A stretch of DNA of 64,000 nt from Rhizobium sp. P38BS-XIX (GCF_012641435.1 NZ_JABAIJ010000001.1:1364001-1428000); one strand, 5' to 3'; counted from the stretch's first letter, positions 37,724-49,515 are shown. Notes: generated by a model from the sequence alone, not told the origin. A program made the numbers and translations.

Positions 37724-39055
37724 ATGACTGACGCGGTATCTCCTTTATCGCCGACCCCCTCGTCATCGAACAACGCTGTTGCGAATTCCCCGGCACGTGT
37801 TCTGATCGCGAGCCTTATCGGCACAACGATCGAGTTCTTCGATTTCTATGTTTATGCGACGGCGGCGGTTATCGTCTTCCCGAAGCTGTTCTTCCCGGCG
37901 AGCGACCCGACGTCGGCAACGCTGCAGTCCTTCGCGACCTTCTCTATTGCCTTCTTCGCCCGTCCGATCGGCGCGATGATCTTTGGCCACTTCGGTGACC
38001 GGATCGGTCGAAAGGCGACGCTCGTTGCGGCGTTGATGACCATGGGTCTGTCGACCGTCGTCATCGGCCTGTTGCCGACCTATGAGTCGATCGGCGTTCT
38101 CGCACCGATCCTGCTGGCGCTTTGCCGCCTCGGCCAGGGTCTCGGCCTCGGCGGCGAATGGGGCGGCGCCGTGCTGCTCGCCACCGAAAACGCTCCGGAA
38201 GGCAAGCGCAGCTGGTACGCAATGTTCCCGCAGCTCGGCGCACCGATCGGCTTCATCCTTTCGGCGGGCCTGTTCCTGATTCTGCGCGAAAGCATGTCGG
38301 ACGAGATGTTCCTCAATCTCGGCTGGCGCGCGCCCTTCGTCATCAGCCTCGCGCTCGTTGTCGTCGGGCTGTATGTTCGCCTGAAAATCACGGAAACTCC
38401 GGAGTTCCAGCGCGCTGTCGAGAAAGAAGAACGTGTGTCCGTTCCGATCGCCGTGATCTTCAGCTCGCACCTGCGCAGCCTCATTCTCGGCACCATCATT
38501 GCTGTCGCGACCTTCGTGCTGTTCTACCTGATGACCGCCTTCACGTTGAGCTGGGGCACCCGGCCTCCGGGCACCGGCGCACTGCCGGCCGGCCTCGGCT
38601 ACTCGCAGGCTCAGTTCCTCGTCGTCCAGCTCGTCGGCGTCGTCTTCTTCGGCCTGATGATCCCGGTATCGGGGCTGCTGTCGGATCGCTATTCGCGCCG
38701 ACTGGTCCTGATCCTGACGACGATCGGCATCCTCATCTTCGGCCTGTTCTACTCGTCGCTGCTGACCGCCGGCCTTGCCGGTGCCTTCGCCTGCTCGATC
38801 ATCGGTCTTGCACTGATGGGCTTTACCTATGGCCCGATCGGCGCCGCCTTGGCTGCGCCGTTCCCGACCACCGTGCGTTACACCGGCGCGTCGATGACCT
38901 TCAATCTCGGCGGCATCGTCGGCGCCTCCTTGGCCCCTTATATCGCCACATGGCTCGCGACGAACTACGGGCTCGTTTACGTCGGCTACTATCTGGCGGC
39001 CGCAGCCGTACTCTCGCTCATCGGCATCCTGCTCTCGGGCAATGACGAGATCTGA
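37724..39055 (+). CDS. MFS metabolite:proton symporter (ShiA/ProP-like)
   Basis: A 443-residue 12-TM transporter of the metabolite:H+ symporter family. The signatures are IGTTIEFFDFYVYATAAVIV before TM1, the loop GHFGDRIGRKATL and RLGQGLGLGGEWGGAVLLAT. Members carry shikimate, proline/betaine, dicarboxylates or alpha-ketoglutarate; the substrate is unknown. It is on the plus strand in the middle of the dcw cluster, between murB and ddlB, and divides the cluster into two transcripts. A perfect terminator follows it. Confidence 0.92.
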   Translation: MTDAVSPLSPTPSSSNNAVANSPARVLIASLIGTTIEFFDFYVYATAAVIVFPKLFFPASDPTSATLQSFATFSIAFFARPIGAMIFGHFGDRIGRKATLVAALMTMGLSTVVIGLLPTYESIGVLAPILLALCRLGQGLGLGGEWGGAVLLATENAPEGKRSWYAMFPQLGAPIGFILSAGLFLILRESMSDEMFLNLGWRAPFVISLALVVVGLYVRLKITETPEFQRAVEKEERVSVPIAVIFSSHLRSLILGTIIAVATFVLFYLMTAFTLSWGTRPPGTGALPAGLGYSQAQFLVVQLVGVVFFGLMIPVSGLLSDRYSRRLVLILTTIGILIFGLFYSSLLTAGLAGAFACSIIGLALMGFTYGPIGAALAAPFPTTVRYTGASMTFNLGGIVGASLAPYIATWLATNYGLVYVGYYLAAAAVLSLIGILLSGNDEI

Positions 39056-39080
39056 GAGAAGCCTCATAACCAATTGAAAA

Positions 39081-39108
39081 GGCCGGGTTTTCACCCGGCC
39101 TTTTTTTT
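39081..39108 (+). terminator. Rho-independent terminator after the MFS gene
   Basis: GGCCGGGT-TTTC-ACCCGGCC (39081-39100) is a perfect 8-bp stem followed by eight T residues. It lies between the convergent MFS and murB genes. Confidence 0.95.
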
Positions 39109-39144
39109 GAATCAATCTATGAGCTTGGCACAGAAAAGAAGGCG

Positions 39145-40119
39145 TTACTCCGTCGTAACGCCTTGGAACGGGCGAACCTCGCGGCCGGACATGAAATGGC
39201 CGAGGCGCTTGATTTCCCAATCCAGCTTGATGCCGGACTTCTCGAAAACCTCGCGACGCACCTGCTCGCCGAGATATTCCAGATCGTAACCCGTCGCCTG
39301 CTCCATGTTGATCATGAAGTTGCAATGGAGCGAAGACATCTGCGCACCGCCGATCACCAGACCGCGGCAGCCTGCCTCGTCGATCAACTTCCAGGCCGAA
39401 AGCCCCTCGGGGTTCTTGAAGGTCGAACCGCCGGTCTTCTCGCGAATGGGCTGAACCGTCTCGCGATGCGCGCGCACGGCATCCATCTCGGCACGAATCT
39501 TGGCACGATCCTCGGGGTATCCCTCGAAAAGGACATGTGTGAAGATCAGATCGTTCGAGGCGCCCGAATGGCGATAGCTGTAGCCCATCTGCTCATTCGT
39601 CAGGACATGCTTCTCGCCCTTGCGGTCGACGGCATGCACCTCGATGACACGCTCGCGTGTTTCCGCACCGTTGGCGCCGGCATTCATGCGGGCCGCGCCG
39701 CCGATACTACCTGGAATGCCGTAATAGAAATGGAAACCGCCAATGCTGTTATCCATCGCCATGGCCGAGACGTGCTTGTCCGGGCAAATCGCACCCGCCA
39801 GGATGCGGTTTTCGCCGGCAAGCTCGACGGAGCCGAAGCCCTTGGCCGAAAGCCTGAGCACGACGCCCGGGATGCCACCGTCACGCACCAATATGTTGGA
39901 GCCGACGCCGACAACCGTCAGCGGGACGTCTTGCGGCAGAATTTTCAGGAACGCGATCAGATCGTCCGTATCGTGCGGCTGGAACATCAGTTCCGCCAGT
40001 CCGCCAGCGCGGAACCACGTGACACGATCCATCGGCGCGTCCGGCGTCAACCGGCCCCTGATGTCTTTTACGCCGTCGCCGAGCGACGCCAGAAGCTTTT
40101 CCCCATTTACCTGTTTCAT
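39145..40119 (-). CDS. murB: UDP-N-acetylenolpyruvoylglucosamine reductase
   Basis: A 324-residue flavoenzyme that reduces UDP-GlcNAc-enolpyruvate to UDP-MurNAc. The FAD-binding segments are [14 protein letters not shown] and [18 protein letters not shown]. The catalytic Ser is in GSTFKNPEG, and the C-terminal helix with [14 protein letters not shown] is present. It is the shorter MurB type. It overlaps murC by 4 nt (start ATG inside the murC stop) and is the last gene of the left-hand dcw section. Confidence 0.98.
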   Translation of the reverse strand: MKQVNGEKLLASLGDGVKDIRGRLTPDAPMDRVTWFRAGGLAELMFQPHDTDDLIAFLKILPQDVPLTVVGVGSNILVRDGGIPGVVLRLSAKGFGSVELAGENRILAGAICPDKHVSAMAMDNSIGGFHFYYGIPGSIGGAARMNAGANGAETRERVIEVHAVDRKGEKHVLTNEQMGYSYRHSGASNDLIFTHVLFEGYPEDRAKIRAEMDAVRAHRETVQPIREKTGGSTFKNPEGLSAWKLIDEAGCRGLVIGGAQMSSLHCNFMINMEQATGYDLEYLGEQVRREVFEKSGIKLDWEIKRLGHFMSGREVRPFQGVTTE

Positions 40120-41531
40120 GCGGACTTACCCGAGAGGCCTTCCAATTCCTTTGGCAATGATGCTGCCCAATACGTGATGCTGCCAGCCCCCAACAAAACC
40201 ACAAAATCACCCGGTCGCGCAATCTCTGCAACCATTGCGGCTAGATCTTCCTGCGACGGCAGGTAGCGCGCATCGCGGTGGCCGCCGGCCTTGATGCGAG
40301 ACACCAGTGTCTGCGAATCGATGCCTTCGATCGGATCCTCGCCCGCGGCATAGACCGGCGCCAGGAAGATGCTGTCGGCATCGTTGAAGCAGGCGGCGAA
40401 CTCTTCGAACAGGCTCGACAGGCGGCTGTAGCGATGCGGCTGGTGAACGGCGATGATGCGGCCCTTGCACGCTTCGCGCGCAGCACGCAGCACGGCCTTG
40501 ATCTCAACGGGATGATGACCGTAATCGTCGAAAACCTTGACCTCGTTCCATTCGCCCGTCAGCGTGAAACGACGCTTGACCCCACCAAACGACGCCAGTC
40601 CCTTGGCGATTGCCTCATTGGAAATGCCAAGTCGATTGGCGACAGCAACCGCTGCCGTCGCATTGGAAATATTGTGCCGACCCGGCATCGGCATCACCAG
40701 ATCCTTGATCTGAATCACCTTGCCCGTGCGGCGCCTGCGGATTTCGATATCGAACAACGAACGCGTGCCATCGATGCGCACATTCGAGAACCGCACATCC
40801 GCCTGCGGGTTTTCACCATAGGTGATGACCTTGCGATCCTCGATACGGCCGACCAGCGATTGCACTTCGGGATGATCGATGCACATGACGCCGAAGCCAT
40901 AGAACGGCACGTTCTCGACGAACTGCCGAAAGGCCGCACGAACGGCATCGAAATTACCGTAATGGTCCAGATGCTCGGGATCGATATTGGTAACGACAGC
41001 GACGTCGGCAGGCAGCTTAAGGAAGGTGCCGTCGGATTCGTCGGCCTCGACCACCATCCATTCGCCCTCGCCCATGCGCGCATTTGTGCCATAGGCGTTG
41101 ATGATGCCGCCGTTGATGACGGTGGGATCAAGACCGCCGGCCTCGAGCAACGTCGCGACGAGCGAGGTCGTGGTGGTCTTGCCATGCGTACCGCCAATGG
41201 CGATGGCGCTGCGGAAGCGCATCAGCTCGGCGAGCATTTCCGCACGGCGAACGACGGGCAGAAGCTTTTCGCGCGCAGCGCCGAGCTCGGGATTGCTCTT
41301 CTTGATGGCGGTGGAAACGACGACGACTTCGGCATCGCCGAGGTTCTCAGCCTTATGACCGATATGGACTGGAATGCCCTTGTCGCGCAGCCGCTGCACA
41401 TTGGCGCTTTCCGATTGGTCGGAACCCTGCACGCGATAGCCGAGGTTATGCAACACCTCGGCAATGCCGCTCATTCCGATACCGCCGATACCGATAAAAT
41501 GCACAAGGCCGATTGCCTTCGGCAGCTTCAT
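40116..41531 (-). CDS. murC: UDP-N-acetylmuramate--L-alanine ligase
   Basis: A 471-residue Mur ligase that adds L-Ala to UDP-MurNAc. N-terminal Rossmann motif: [19 protein letters not shown]-loop [15 protein letters not shown]; central [14 protein letters not shown]-terminal [11 protein letters not shown]. The length is typical. It overlaps murG and murB by 4 nt each. Confidence 0.98.
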   Translation of the reverse strand: MKLPKAIGLVHFIGIGGIGMSGIAEVLHNLGYRVQGSDQSESANVQRLRDKGIPVHIGHKAENLGDAEVVVVSTAIKKSNPELGAAREKLLPVVRRAEMLAELMRFRSAIAIGGTHGKTTTTSLVATLLEAGGLDPTVINGGIINAYGTNARMGEGEWMVVEADESDGTFLKLPADVAVVTNIDPEHLDHYGNFDAVRAAFRQFVENVPFYGFGVMCIDHPEVQSLVGRIEDRKVITYGENPQADVRFSNVRIDGTRSLFDIEIRRRRTGKVIQIKDLVMPMPGRHNISNATAAVAVANRLGISNEAIAKGLASFGGVKRRFTLTGEWNEVKVFDDYGHHPVEIKAVLRAAREACKGRIIAVHQPHRYSRLSSLFEEFAACFNDADSIFLAPVYAAGEDPIEGIDSQTLVSRIKAGGHRDARYLPSQEDLAAMVAEIARPGDFVVLLGAGSITYWAASLPKELEGLSGKSA

Positions 41532-42649
41532 ACGCCTGCCCCCTTGAATTGCTGAATTGAACGTCCCGCGGCAATAGCCTCAACCATGTCGGCAAGCAAG
41601 TTTGCCGCATCCGGCTTGCCCGCCTGCTTGGCCGATGCCGCCATCTTCGCGAGCTTTTCCGGCATGGTCATAGCGCCGCGCAGGATGGTGGAAAGCTTCT
41701 CCGGCGTGAGTTCCGATTGAACGATTACCTTGACGCCGCCCGTGGCCGCCAAGGCCGCGGCATTGGCGGCCTGATCGTGATCGAGCGCATGCGGATACGG
41801 AACGAGGATCGCCGGTCTGCCGATCACGGCGAGCTCTGATACCGTCGATGCGCCGGAGCGGCAAAGGACCAGGTGCGCAGCGCCGATACGCTCTGCCATG
41901 TCGTTGAAGAACGGCGCGACATCCGCGCCCATCTCCAGGCGCCTGGTGCAGCTGTTGACCGTTTCCATATCCTCGGGACGGACCTGCTGCGTGATCCGCA
42001 GGCGTTTGCGCAGCGGCTCTTCCAACAGGCTGATCGCCGTCGGCACCGCCTTCGAGAAATACTGAGCCCCCTGGCTGCCACCGAAGACGACCAGATTGAA
42101 CGGATCATCCGCCCCAGAGGGTACGTAGTCCCGCTTGGCAGCCTCGATAACGGCCGGGCGAACGGGATTGCCGGTCGTTACCGTCTTTTCGGCAAATGCG
42201 CCGTCATCCGAGAGAAAGCCGCCCGCAATTGCTCGCACGCGCGGTGCCAGCATCTTGTTGGCGCGGCCCATAACGGCGTTCTGCTCGTGCAGCATCGACG
42301 GCACACCGAGGCGCGTCGCGGCAAGCAACGGCGGCACTGTGGGATAACCGCCGAACCCGACGACGCAAACGGGCTTGATGCGCCGGATCAGCTTGCGCGC
42401 GGCGCGCATCCCGGACCAAAGCGTCCAGAGAGCGCCGGCCACCTTCAAGGGATTCTTGGAACCGATCGTTGCCGACGGCACGACATGGATTTCGTCTGCC
42501 GGAAACTTGCCGGCGTAGCGTTCGGCGCGGCTGTCGGTGACGAGGTGCACGGAATAACCGCGCTCCTTCAGCTTGTAGGCCAGCGCTTCGGCCGGAAATA
42601 CGTGACCGCCGGTTCCGCCGGCGGCAAGAAGGACAATGCCTTTACTCAT
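41528..42649 (-). CDS. murG: UDP-N-acetylglucosamine transferase MurG
   Basis: A 373-residue GT28 enzyme that converts lipid I to lipid II on the inner face of the membrane. It has the glycine loop [16 protein letters not shown], the FGGSQGAQ loop, and the C-terminal UDP-GlcNAc site [15 protein letters not shown] then [14 protein letters not shown]. The start ATG 42649 is 172 bp from ftsW, the largest gap between same-strand genes in the left section; the gap holds a long hairpin. Confidence 0.98.
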   Translation of the reverse strand: MSKGIVLLAAGGTGGHVFPAEALAYKLKERGYSVHLVTDSRAERYAGKFPADEIHVVPSATIGSKNPLKVAGALWTLWSGMRAARKLIRRIKPVCVVGFGGYPTVPPLLAATRLGVPSMLHEQNAVMGRANKMLAPRVRAIAGGFLSDDGAFAEKTVTTGNPVRPAVIEAAKRDYVPSGADDPFNLVVFGGSQGAQYFSKAVPTAISLLEEPLRKRLRITQQVRPEDMETVNSCTRRLEMGADVAPFFNDMAERIGAAHLVLCRSGASTVSELAVIGRPAILVPYPHALDHDQAANAAALAATGGVKVIVQSELTPEKLSTILRGAMTMPEKLAKMAASAKQAGKPDAANLLADMVEAIAAGRSIQQFKGAGV

Positions 42650-42679
42650 AATGTTCGCTCCCGCGAATACCCCACTACC

Positions 42680-42712
42680 CGGGGCATCTTCCTAATATAG
42701 GAAGTCGCCCCG
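42680..42712. repeat. 33-nt nested hairpin in the ftsW-murG gap
   Basis: CGGGGC (42680-42685) pairs with GCCCCG (42707-42712), and inside it TTCCTA (42689-42694) pairs with TAGGAA (42698-42703) around ATA, leaving a 3x3 internal loop (ATC/GTC). No T-run follows on either strand. It may be an RNA-processing site or attenuator 31 bases upstream of the murG start. Confidence 0.5.
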
Positions 42713-42821
42713 ACCGCGTCATCGGCGCGGACCAAGCACCCCTCATAGACCGACGCTTCTGGAAAAGCGACCGTAGAATATGCGGGAGACGGGGGATGGA
42801 ATAGCGGCAGGTCCAAGGACA

Positions 42822-43976
42822 TCACTCCGCCGGCAAACCGTGCGTCACGCGGAACTGGCTGCGATCCTGTGCACGCTTTTCTGGACGATGGCGGGTCAGC
42901 GCCAGGATGAAGCCTGCGGTCACGCAGATGGCCGTCATCGACGAACCACCATAGGAGATCAGCGGCAGCGTCATGCCCTTGGCCGGAAGCAGCTGCAGGT
43001 TCACGCCGATGTTGATGATTGACTGGATACCGATCTGCAGAACCAGACCGGCTACGGCAAAGCGATTGAAGTCGTTCTTTTCCTTATAGGCATGCGACAA
43101 GCCGCGCAGCACGAGGAAGCCGAAGATCGAGACCAGCACCATGCAGAAGATGACGCCGAACTCTTCGGCGGCCACCGAAAAAATGAAGTCGGTATGGGCG
43201 TCTGGAATGATACGCTTCACGATACCTTCGCCCGGACCGACGCCGAACCAGTTGCCGTGAACGATCGCTTCCTTGGCGGTGTCGACCTGGAAGGTGTCGC
43301 CTTCGCCGGTCATGAACTTGTTGACGCGTTGCGCGACGTGATCGAAGGCGTAATAGGCCGCCACGAAGCCGCCGGCGCCGAGCCCTCCTAGGACGATGAT
43401 CCAAAGCCAGGGCATGCCGGCCATGAAGAACATGCCGCCCCATACGGCCGTTGTCAGGATCGTCTGGCCAAGGTCCGGCTGCGCCACGAGCAGCGCGACG
43501 ACGATACCGAAGAGAATGATCGCGAAAAGATTGCCGGGGATTTCCGGCTGACGCGCATGCTCGGCAAACAGCCAGGCGCAGACGACGACGAAGGCGGGCT
43601 TCATGAATTCCGACGGCTGGATAGACAGTGCCGCAATGTTGACCCAGCGGCGAGAGCCCTTGACTTCGATGCCGAAGAACAGAGCAAAAAGCATCATCGC
43701 CAGCGAAACGATCAACAGGATGACTGCGGTGCGTCGCACCTGCCTCGGCGTCATGAAAGAGATGCCGATCATTGCCGCGATCGCCGGAACGAGAAACAGC
43801 GCGTGACGCTTGACGAAGTGGAAAGGCTCCAGTCCGATGCGCTCGGCAACCGCGGGCGAAGCCGCGAAGGACAGCATGAAGCCGATGCCGATCAACAGGA
43901 TGAAAAGGGACAGGAATACACGGTCGATGGTCCAGAACCATTCGGCCAAGGCCCCACGTTCAACGCGGCTTACCAT
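42822..43976 (-). CDS. ftsW: lipid II flippase/glycosyltransferase FtsW
   Basis: A 384-residue SEDS-family membrane protein with about ten TM segments, the division-specific peptidoglycan polymerase that works with FtsI. The SEDS signatures are the loop YYAFDHVAQRVNKFMTGEGDT, then GNWFGVGPGEGIVKRIIPDAHTD and the C-terminal TLPLISYGGSSMTAICVTAG. It follows murD closely (1 nt gap). Confidence 0.97.
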   Translation of the reverse strand: MVSRVERGALAEWFWTIDRVFLSLFILLIGIGFMLSFAASPAVAERIGLEPFHFVKRHALFLVPAIAAMIGISFMTPRQVRRTAVILLIVSLAMMLFALFFGIEVKGSRRWVNIAALSIQPSEFMKPAFVVVCAWLFAEHARQPEIPGNLFAIILFGIVVALLVAQPDLGQTILTTAVWGGMFFMAGMPWLWIIVLGGLGAGGFVAAYYAFDHVAQRVNKFMTGEGDTFQVDTAKEAIVHGNWFGVGPGEGIVKRIIPDAHTDFIFSVAAEEFGVIFCMVLVSIFGFLVLRGLSHAYKEKNDFNRFAVAGLVLQIGIQSIINIGVNLQLLPAKGMTLPLISYGGSSMTAICVTAGFILALTRHRPEKRAQDRSQFRVTHGLPAE

Positions 43977-43977
43977 A

Positions 43978-45390
43978 TCATTTGCCTCCAGTTGCTGAAC
44001 CGATCAGCATGGTGACGCCCTCTATCGCAGCCACATGGCTGACGAAGGCGTCGCCCCTGATCTCGAAATTCTTGTACTGATCGAAGCTTGCGCAAGCCGG
44101 TGACAGCATCACCGCCGCCGATGAATGCTCATCCCGGTCCGCATCGGCAGCAGCATGCTCCACAGCGCGCTCGAGCGTGCCGGATATCTCGTAGGCGACC
44201 TGCTCGCCGAGCGTCGCGGCGAAGGCAGGTGCGGCCTCCCCGATGAGGTAGGCCTTCGCAATACGCGGAAAGAGCGGCGCCAAAGTGGTAATGCCACCCT
44301 CTTTCGGCAGGCCGCCTGCAATCCAGTAGATATTCTCATAGCTCGAAAGCGCAGGAGCAGCGGCATCCGCGTTCGTTGCCTTGGAGTCGTTGACGAACAC
44401 GACCCGGCCACGTCGCCCGACAGGCTGCATGCGATGCTTGAGACCTGGAAAGGATTTCAATCCAGAACGGATTTCATCGGGAGATACGCCGACGGCCAGG
44501 CAGGCCGCGATCGCCGCTGCGGCATTCTGTGCGTTATGACCGCCGCGCAGGGTCTGAATGCCGTCGAGATCGGCGATTTCAGCCGTCGCGCCGACGGATG
44601 CCTGCATGATGCGGCTGCCTTCAGCGTAAAGACCGTCGGCCAGCGCATGGCGTCGCGAAATCCGCGTGACCTTGCCGCCTGCCCGCTCGATGCGATCGGC
44701 AATCAACGAGGAGTAACTGTCGTCGACACCGACGACGGCAACGCCGCTGCCGGCCACCAGACGCTCCTTGATATCGGCATAATGCTGCATGGTGCCATGC
44801 CGATCGAGATGATCGGGCGTCAGATTCAGCAGAATGCCGGCCGAAGGGTTCAGTGTCGGCGCAAGGTCGATCTGGTAAGAAGAGCATTCGACGACGTAGA
44901 AGCGACCGGCCTTTGGCGGTTCGAGCGTCAGAATTGCGGTGCCGATGTTGCCACCGAGCTGCGTGTCGCGACCACTCGATTGCAGGATATGCGCGATAAG
45001 TGCCGTCGTCGTCGACTTGCCGTTCGTGCCGGTAATGGCAATAAACGGGCAATCCGGCGCATGCGCCCGCCGTTCTCTCACGAAAAGCTCGACGTCGCCG
45101 ATGACTTCAACGCCAGCGGCGTGCGCGAGATCAACGGTCCAATGTGGCTTGGGATGCGTGAGCGGCACCCCAGGCGACAACACGAAGACCGACAAGGCAT
45201 TCCAGTCGATCGTCCGAAGATCCGCGACAGGTATGCCTTCCGCAGCCGCCTTCGCCACGCTGTCCGGATTGTCGTCCCAGGCCGTGACCTCGGCCCCGCC
45301 TGCAACAAGCGCGCGCGCCGTCGCAAAGCCCGAACCGCCGAGACCGAAGAGAGCGACCTTTTTTCCGTTCAGCGTGGTGACCGATATCAT
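43978..45390 (-). CDS. murD: UDP-N-acetylmuramoylalanine--D-glutamate ligase
   Basis: A 470-residue Mur ligase that adds D-Glu. N-terminal motif [20 protein letters not shown] loop [18 protein letters not shown]; central [20 protein letters not shown]-terminal [14 protein letters not shown]. It lies 7 nt after mraY and 1 nt before ftsW. Confidence 0.98.
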   Translation of the reverse strand: MISVTTLNGKKVALFGLGGSGFATARALVAGGAEVTAWDDNPDSVAKAAAEGIPVADLRTIDWNALSVFVLSPGVPLTHPKPHWTVDLAHAAGVEVIGDVELFVRERRAHAPDCPFIAITGTNGKSTTTALIAHILQSSGRDTQLGGNIGTAILTLEPPKAGRFYVVECSSYQIDLAPTLNPSAGILLNLTPDHLDRHGTMQHYADIKERLVAGSGVAVVGVDDSYSSLIADRIERAGGKVTRISRRHALADGLYAEGSRIMQASVGATAEIADLDGIQTLRGGHNAQNAAAAIAACLAVGVSPDEIRSGLKSFPGLKHRMQPVGRRGRVVFVNDSKATNADAAAPALSSYENIYWIAGGLPKEGGITTLAPLFPRIAKAYLIGEAAPAFAATLGEQVAYEISGTLERAVEHAAADADRDEHSSAAVMLSPACASFDQYKNFEIRGDAFVSHVAAIEGVTMLIGSATGGK

Positions 45391-45397
45391 CGACGCC

Positions 45398-46519
45398 TCA
45401 CCGCAGCTTCAGCGTAGAAAGGCCGACCATCGCCAGGATGACGGCAACGATCCAGAAGCGCACGACGACCTGACTTTCCGTCCAGCCCTTCTTCTCGAAG
45501 TGATGGTGGATCGGTGCCATCAGGAAGACGCGGCGCTTGGTCAGTTTGAAGAAGCCGACCTGAATGATGACGGAAAGCGCTTCGAGCACGAACAGGCCGC
45601 CGATGATCGCCATGACAATCTCGTGCTTGGTCGCGACGGCAACCGAGCCGATCATGCCGCCCAGCGCCAATGAGCCGGTGTCACCCATGAAGATAGCGGC
45701 CGGCGGGGCGTTGAACCAGAGAAAGCCCAGACCCGCACCGATGACGGCGCCGAGAACCACGGCAAGCTCGCCTGTGCCGGGCACGAAATTGATCGCGAGA
45801 TAATCGGCAAAGACGAAGTTGCCGGCAAGATAGGAGATCACGCCGAAGGACGCGGCGGCGATCATGACAGGCACGATTGCAAGGCCGTCGAGCCCGTCCG
45901 TCAGGTTAACGGCGTTGCCGGCGGCGACGATAACGAAAGCGCCGAACAGCACGAAGAACATGCCGAGATTGAGCAGCAGGCTCTTGAAGAACGGAAACGC
46001 GACCGAGGAGCCGAACGTCGAGCCAGCCGGGCCGGACGCCAGTGCCGTCGTCATCATGAAGTAGACGGCAATTGCCGCAATCACGAATTCGATGCCGAGG
46101 CGCGCGCGGCCGGAGAAGCCTTTGTCGCTCTGCTTCGTGACCTTCAGATAGTCGTCATAGAAGCCGATGGCGCCGAAACCGAGCGTTACGAGCAAGGTCG
46201 CAACGACATAAACATTGGCAAGGTCCGCCCAGAGAAGCGACGAGACGACAATGCCGGCAAGAATCATCAGGCCCCCCATGGTCGGGGTGCCAGCCTTCTT
46301 GAAATGCGTCTGCGGACCGTCGGCGCGGATCGGCTGTCCTTTACCCTGACGCACACGCAGGGAGGAAATGATTCGCGGACCGAAGAGGAAAACGATCAAC
46401 GCTGACGTGAACAGAGAGCCACCGGTACGGAACGTGATGTATCTGAACAGATTGAGAAATCTGAAATGAGTACTGAAAAAATGAACGTGGTCCGATAGTT
46501 CGGCAAGCCAGATCAGCAT
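45398..46519 (-). CDS. mraY: phospho-N-acetylmuramoyl-pentapeptide-transferase
   Basis: A 373-residue polyprenyl-phosphate transferase with ten TM segments, making lipid I. Signature segments: [14 protein letters not shown], the Mg-binding [30 protein letters not shown] and the C-terminal [18 protein letters not shown]. The start ATG 46519 is 11 nt after the murF stop. Confidence 0.98.
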   Translation of the reverse strand: MLIWLAELSDHVHFFSTHFRFLNLFRYITFRTGGSLFTSALIVFLFGPRIISSLRVRQGKGQPIRADGPQTHFKKAGTPTMGGLMILAGIVVSSLLWADLANVYVVATLLVTLGFGAIGFYDDYLKVTKQSDKGFSGRARLGIEFVIAAIAVYFMMTTALASGPAGSTFGSSVAFPFFKSLLLNLGMFFVLFGAFVIVAAGNAVNLTDGLDGLAIVPVMIAAASFGVISYLAGNFVFADYLAINFVPGTGELAVVLGAVIGAGLGFLWFNAPPAAIFMGDTGSLALGGMIGSVAVATKHEIVMAIIGGLFVLEALSVIIQVGFFKLTKRRVFLMAPIHHHFEKKGWTESQVVVRFWIVAVILAMVGLSTLKLR

Positions 46520-46530
46520 AAGAGCCCTTT

Positions 46531-47991
46531 CTAAAGCCCCTGATGGGTATGAGGGCCCGTGTCGGAAAATGCGGGAAACTTGTCAAGCAAGCCCGCAACG
46601 ATCTTTCCAAACCCCAATCCCAGCGAAGATTTCACCATCAAAACGTCGCCCGGGGCGACCGAATTGAGCGCGAATTCCGAGAGTTCCTCTGTCGTCTCGC
46701 GATATTCGACATGAACACTTTCCGGCAGTTCATCCCTCAAAACTGCCATCTCCGGACCCGCCAGCCATACATGCTCGATACCGGCCGCCAGAAGCGGTCC
46801 GGTAAGGTTCGCATGCACCCGCTGGGCATAATCCCCCATTTCCAACATATCGCCGAGTACGGCGATCCGCCTGCCCGTTCGACCGACGATCCCCGAATTG
46901 GGCGATGTCGTTGCCAGCAGCGCGATAGCCGCGCGCATGGATGCGGGATTGGCGTTGTAACTTTCGTCTATCAGCGTGAAGTAACCATGGCCGATCGCGC
47001 GCTTGTGGCGCTGGCCCCGGCCTTTTTCCGCCTGGAGGTCGGCCAGTGCATCGACGGCCTGGTCGAGATCGGCCTCCACGAGCATGACGGCGCCAAGGAC
47101 TGCGAGCGCATTCTCGGCGATATGGCGGCCCGGCGCCCCGATCGCAACTTCCATCGTCTCGCCGCCGATCGTCAGCCACAGAGTGGAATTCTCTTCCGAG
47201 GCATTGAATTCCGCGAGGCGAACATCGGCCTTCGGGTGCTGCCCAAAACTGTGGATGTGCTCGATGCCGGCGGCCACCGCAGCCTGCTCCAGCAACTCGA
47301 ACTGGTCATTGTCATGATTGAGAATGGCATGACCGCCCGGCACCACGCCGTCGAAGATCTCAGCCTTGGCCGCCGCGATTTCGCTGATGCTGTTGAAATT
47401 CCCGAGATGAGCCGGCGCGATCGTGGTGATGATCGCCACATGCGGCTGCACCATCTTGACCAGCGGCCGAATTTCCTCGGGATGGTTCATGCCGATTTCG
47501 AAAACGCCGAAATCCGTGTCTTCGGGCATGCGCGCCAACGTCAACGGCACGCCCCAGTGATTGTTGAAGGACGCCACCGAGGCGTGAACCTTGCCGGATG
47601 GAGACAGCGTACGCCGCAGCATCTCCTTCGTGGTCGTCTTGCCGACCGAACCCGTGACGGCGATAATCTTCGCGCGCGTGCGTTGGCGCGCCGCAACGCC
47701 CAGTCGAGCCAGTGCCGCCAGAACATCGTCCACGATGACCTTCGGCACCGTCAGACTGCCCATCGCCGGCAGACGTGCCTCGCTGATGACGATAAAGGCC
47801 GCGCCGTTCGCCATGGCCACATTGGCATAGTCATGGCCGTCGACACGATCGCCCTTGATGGCAAAGAAAGCCTCGCCCGGCTTTATGGAGCGACTGTCTA
47901 TGGAAATGCCCGTAATGCCCTGAGGCAGCGTTCCGATGAAACGGCCCGAGATTGCGGCGATCAGTTCCTCAGATGTCCATAGCCAGTTCAA
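46531..47991 (-). CDS. murF: UDP-N-acetylmuramoyl-tripeptide--D-alanyl-D-alanine ligase
   Basis: A 486-residue Mur ligase that attaches D-Ala-D-Ala, the product of Ddl. ATP loop: [15 protein letters not shown]; central [15 protein letters not shown]-terminal [15 protein letters not shown]. The start is TTG at 47991 ([10 protein letters not shown]), overlapping the murE stop by 4 nt (TTGA), with GGAGGA 9 bases upstream. Confidence 0.97.
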   Translation of the reverse strand: MNWLWTSEELIAAISGRFIGTLPQGITGISIDSRSIKPGEAFFAIKGDRVDGHDYANVAMANGAAFIVISEARLPAMGSLTVPKVIVDDVLAALARLGVAARQRTRAKIIAVTGSVGKTTTKEMLRRTLSPSGKVHASVASFNNHWGVPLTLARMPEDTDFGVFEIGMNHPEEIRPLVKMVQPHVAIITTIAPAHLGNFNSISEIAAAKAEIFDGVVPGGHAILNHDNDQFELLEQAAVAAGIEHIHSFGQHPKADVRLAEFNASEENSTLWLTIGGETMEVAIGAPGRHIAENALAVLGAVMLVEADLDQAVDALADLQAEKGRGQRHKRAIGHGYFTLIDESYNANPASMRAAIALLATTSPNSGIVGRTGRRIAVLGDMLEMGDYAQRVHANLTGPLLAAGIEHVWLAGPEMAVLRDELPESVHVEYRETTEELSEFALNSVAPGDVLMVKSSLGLGFGKIVAGLLDKFPAFSDTGPHTHQGL

Positions 47992-49451
47992 GACTTCAAA
48001 TCCTCCAATGCTTTGCGAAGTTCAGCATGATCCGAGAACGGCAGCGTAACGGCGCCAATCGTCTGCCCTTCCTCATGCCCCTTGCCGGCAACGATCAGCG
48101 TATCGCCGGATTTCAGCATTCCGGCCGCCTTGCGGATCGCTTCGGCGCGATCGCCGATTTCCGTAGCGCAGGCGGCACCCGCCATGATCTCCGAGCGGAT
48201 CGCAGCCGGCTCTTCGGAACGCGGGTTGTCGTCGGTCACGACAACAACATCTGCGAGACGGCAGGCGATCTCTCCCATGATCGGTCGTTTGCCACGGTCG
48301 CGATCGCCCCCGCAGCCGAAAACGACGATGATCCGGCCCGTGGTGAAGGGCCGAACGGAATTCAGAACGTTCTCAAGCGCGTCCGGCTTATGTGCATAGT
48401 CGACATAGGCAAGCGCCCCATCCGCCGTATGACCGACGAGTTCCAGGCGGCCCGAGGCGCCCACAAGCTTCTCGAGGGCGGCCATCGCAACCGAGGCGGC
48501 AACACCTGTCGAGATTGCCAGACCGGCCGCGACAAGCGCGTTGGCAATCTGGAAATCTCCGGCCAGGGGAATGTGGACCTCGAAAATCTCGTCGCCGATA
48601 TGAACCTCAGCGATTTGCTTGTGTCGGAAATGCTCGACACGCTTGAGCGTGAGGAAGCCACCCTTGCGCCCCACCGTGCGAACGTCATGACCGGCGTCGC
48701 GAGCAGCGGCGATCGCCTGAGCAGACCAGGCATCGTCAGCGAATATGACGGCAGGCGAGCCTTTCGGCAGCAGGTCCTTGAACAGCCGCATCTTGGCGGC
48801 CATGTAGTCTTCGATCGTCGGATGATAGTCCATATGATCGCGACCGAGATTGGTAAAGGCGGCAGCGGCTAGCCTGACGCCATCCAGGCGGAACTGATCG
48901 AGGCCGTGGCTTGACGCTTCCATAGCCGCATGGGTCACGCCCTCGTCCGCGAGCTCGGCCAGCAGATTGTGCAGTGACGCCGGATCCGGTGTCGTCAGTG
49001 AACCATATTCGTTACGGGTGGGCGATACGACGCCCGTCGTGCCGATCATAGCGGCGGGATGACCGGCAAAGGCCCAGATCTGGCGCGTGAAGGATGCGAC
49101 GGAGGTCTTGCCCGCAGTCCCGGTCACAGCCACCATTGCCTCTGGCTGTCGGCCGTAGAAATGCGAAGCAGCGATTGCCAGAAAACGCCTGGGCTCAGAC
49201 ACCGAGAGCAACGGTGCGCCCGTGGCAACGGCATCGCCGCCCGCAACAACGACCGCGGCGCCGCGGGAAACGGCATCCGCAATAAAGCTCGCACCATTGG
49301 CTTTCGTACCCGCGACGGCAACAAAGGCCATGCCGGCCGATACCTTGCGGCTATCGGCGGACACTCCCGTTATCTCGAGATCGCCAAGCGTTCCGCCAAT
49401 CTGTGTTGTGAGTTCCGGAAATGCATCTCCGGCGATATCCCGCAGCTTCAT
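47988..49451 (-). CDS. murE: UDP-N-acetylmuramoyl-tripeptide synthetase (meso-diaminopimelate ligase)
   Basis: A 487-residue Mur ligase that adds the third residue. The ATP loop is [14 protein letters not shown]. The motif [12 protein letters not shown] contains the DNPR signature of enzymes that use meso-diaminopimelate rather than lysine, as expected in a Gram-negative. It begins 64 bp after the ftsI stop and overlaps murF by 4 nt. Confidence 0.98.
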   Translation of the reverse strand: MKLRDIAGDAFPELTTQIGGTLGDLEITGVSADSRKVSAGMAFVAVAGTKANGASFIADAVSRGAAVVVAGGDAVATGAPLLSVSEPRRFLAIAASHFYGRQPEAMVAVTGTAGKTSVASFTRQIWAFAGHPAAMIGTTGVVSPTRNEYGSLTTPDPASLHNLLAELADEGVTHAAMEASSHGLDQFRLDGVRLAAAAFTNLGRDHMDYHPTIEDYMAAKMRLFKDLLPKGSPAVIFADDAWSAQAIAAARDAGHDVRTVGRKGGFLTLKRVEHFRHKQIAEVHIGDEIFEVHIPLAGDFQIANALVAAGLAISTGVAASVAMAALEKLVGASGRLELVGHTADGALAYVDYAHKPDALENVLNSVRPFTTGRIIVVFGCGGDRDRGKRPIMGEIACRLADVVVVTDDNPRSEEPAAIRSEIMAGAACATEIGDRAEAIRKAAGMLKSGDTLIVAGKGHEEGQTIGAVTLPFSDHAELRKALEDLKS

Positions 49452-49515
49452 CGAATGTACTTTTCGTTTTAGCCGATCCGCCCTCTCGCGAATCGGCCAG
49501 TGTATTCTTTCACGC

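Noticed and set aside
37763..39325. 520-codon minus-strand open frame across the MFS gene
   Set aside because: Charged, Gln/Asp-rich translation typical of the antisense strand of a membrane protein gene; the MFS frame has clear family motifs.
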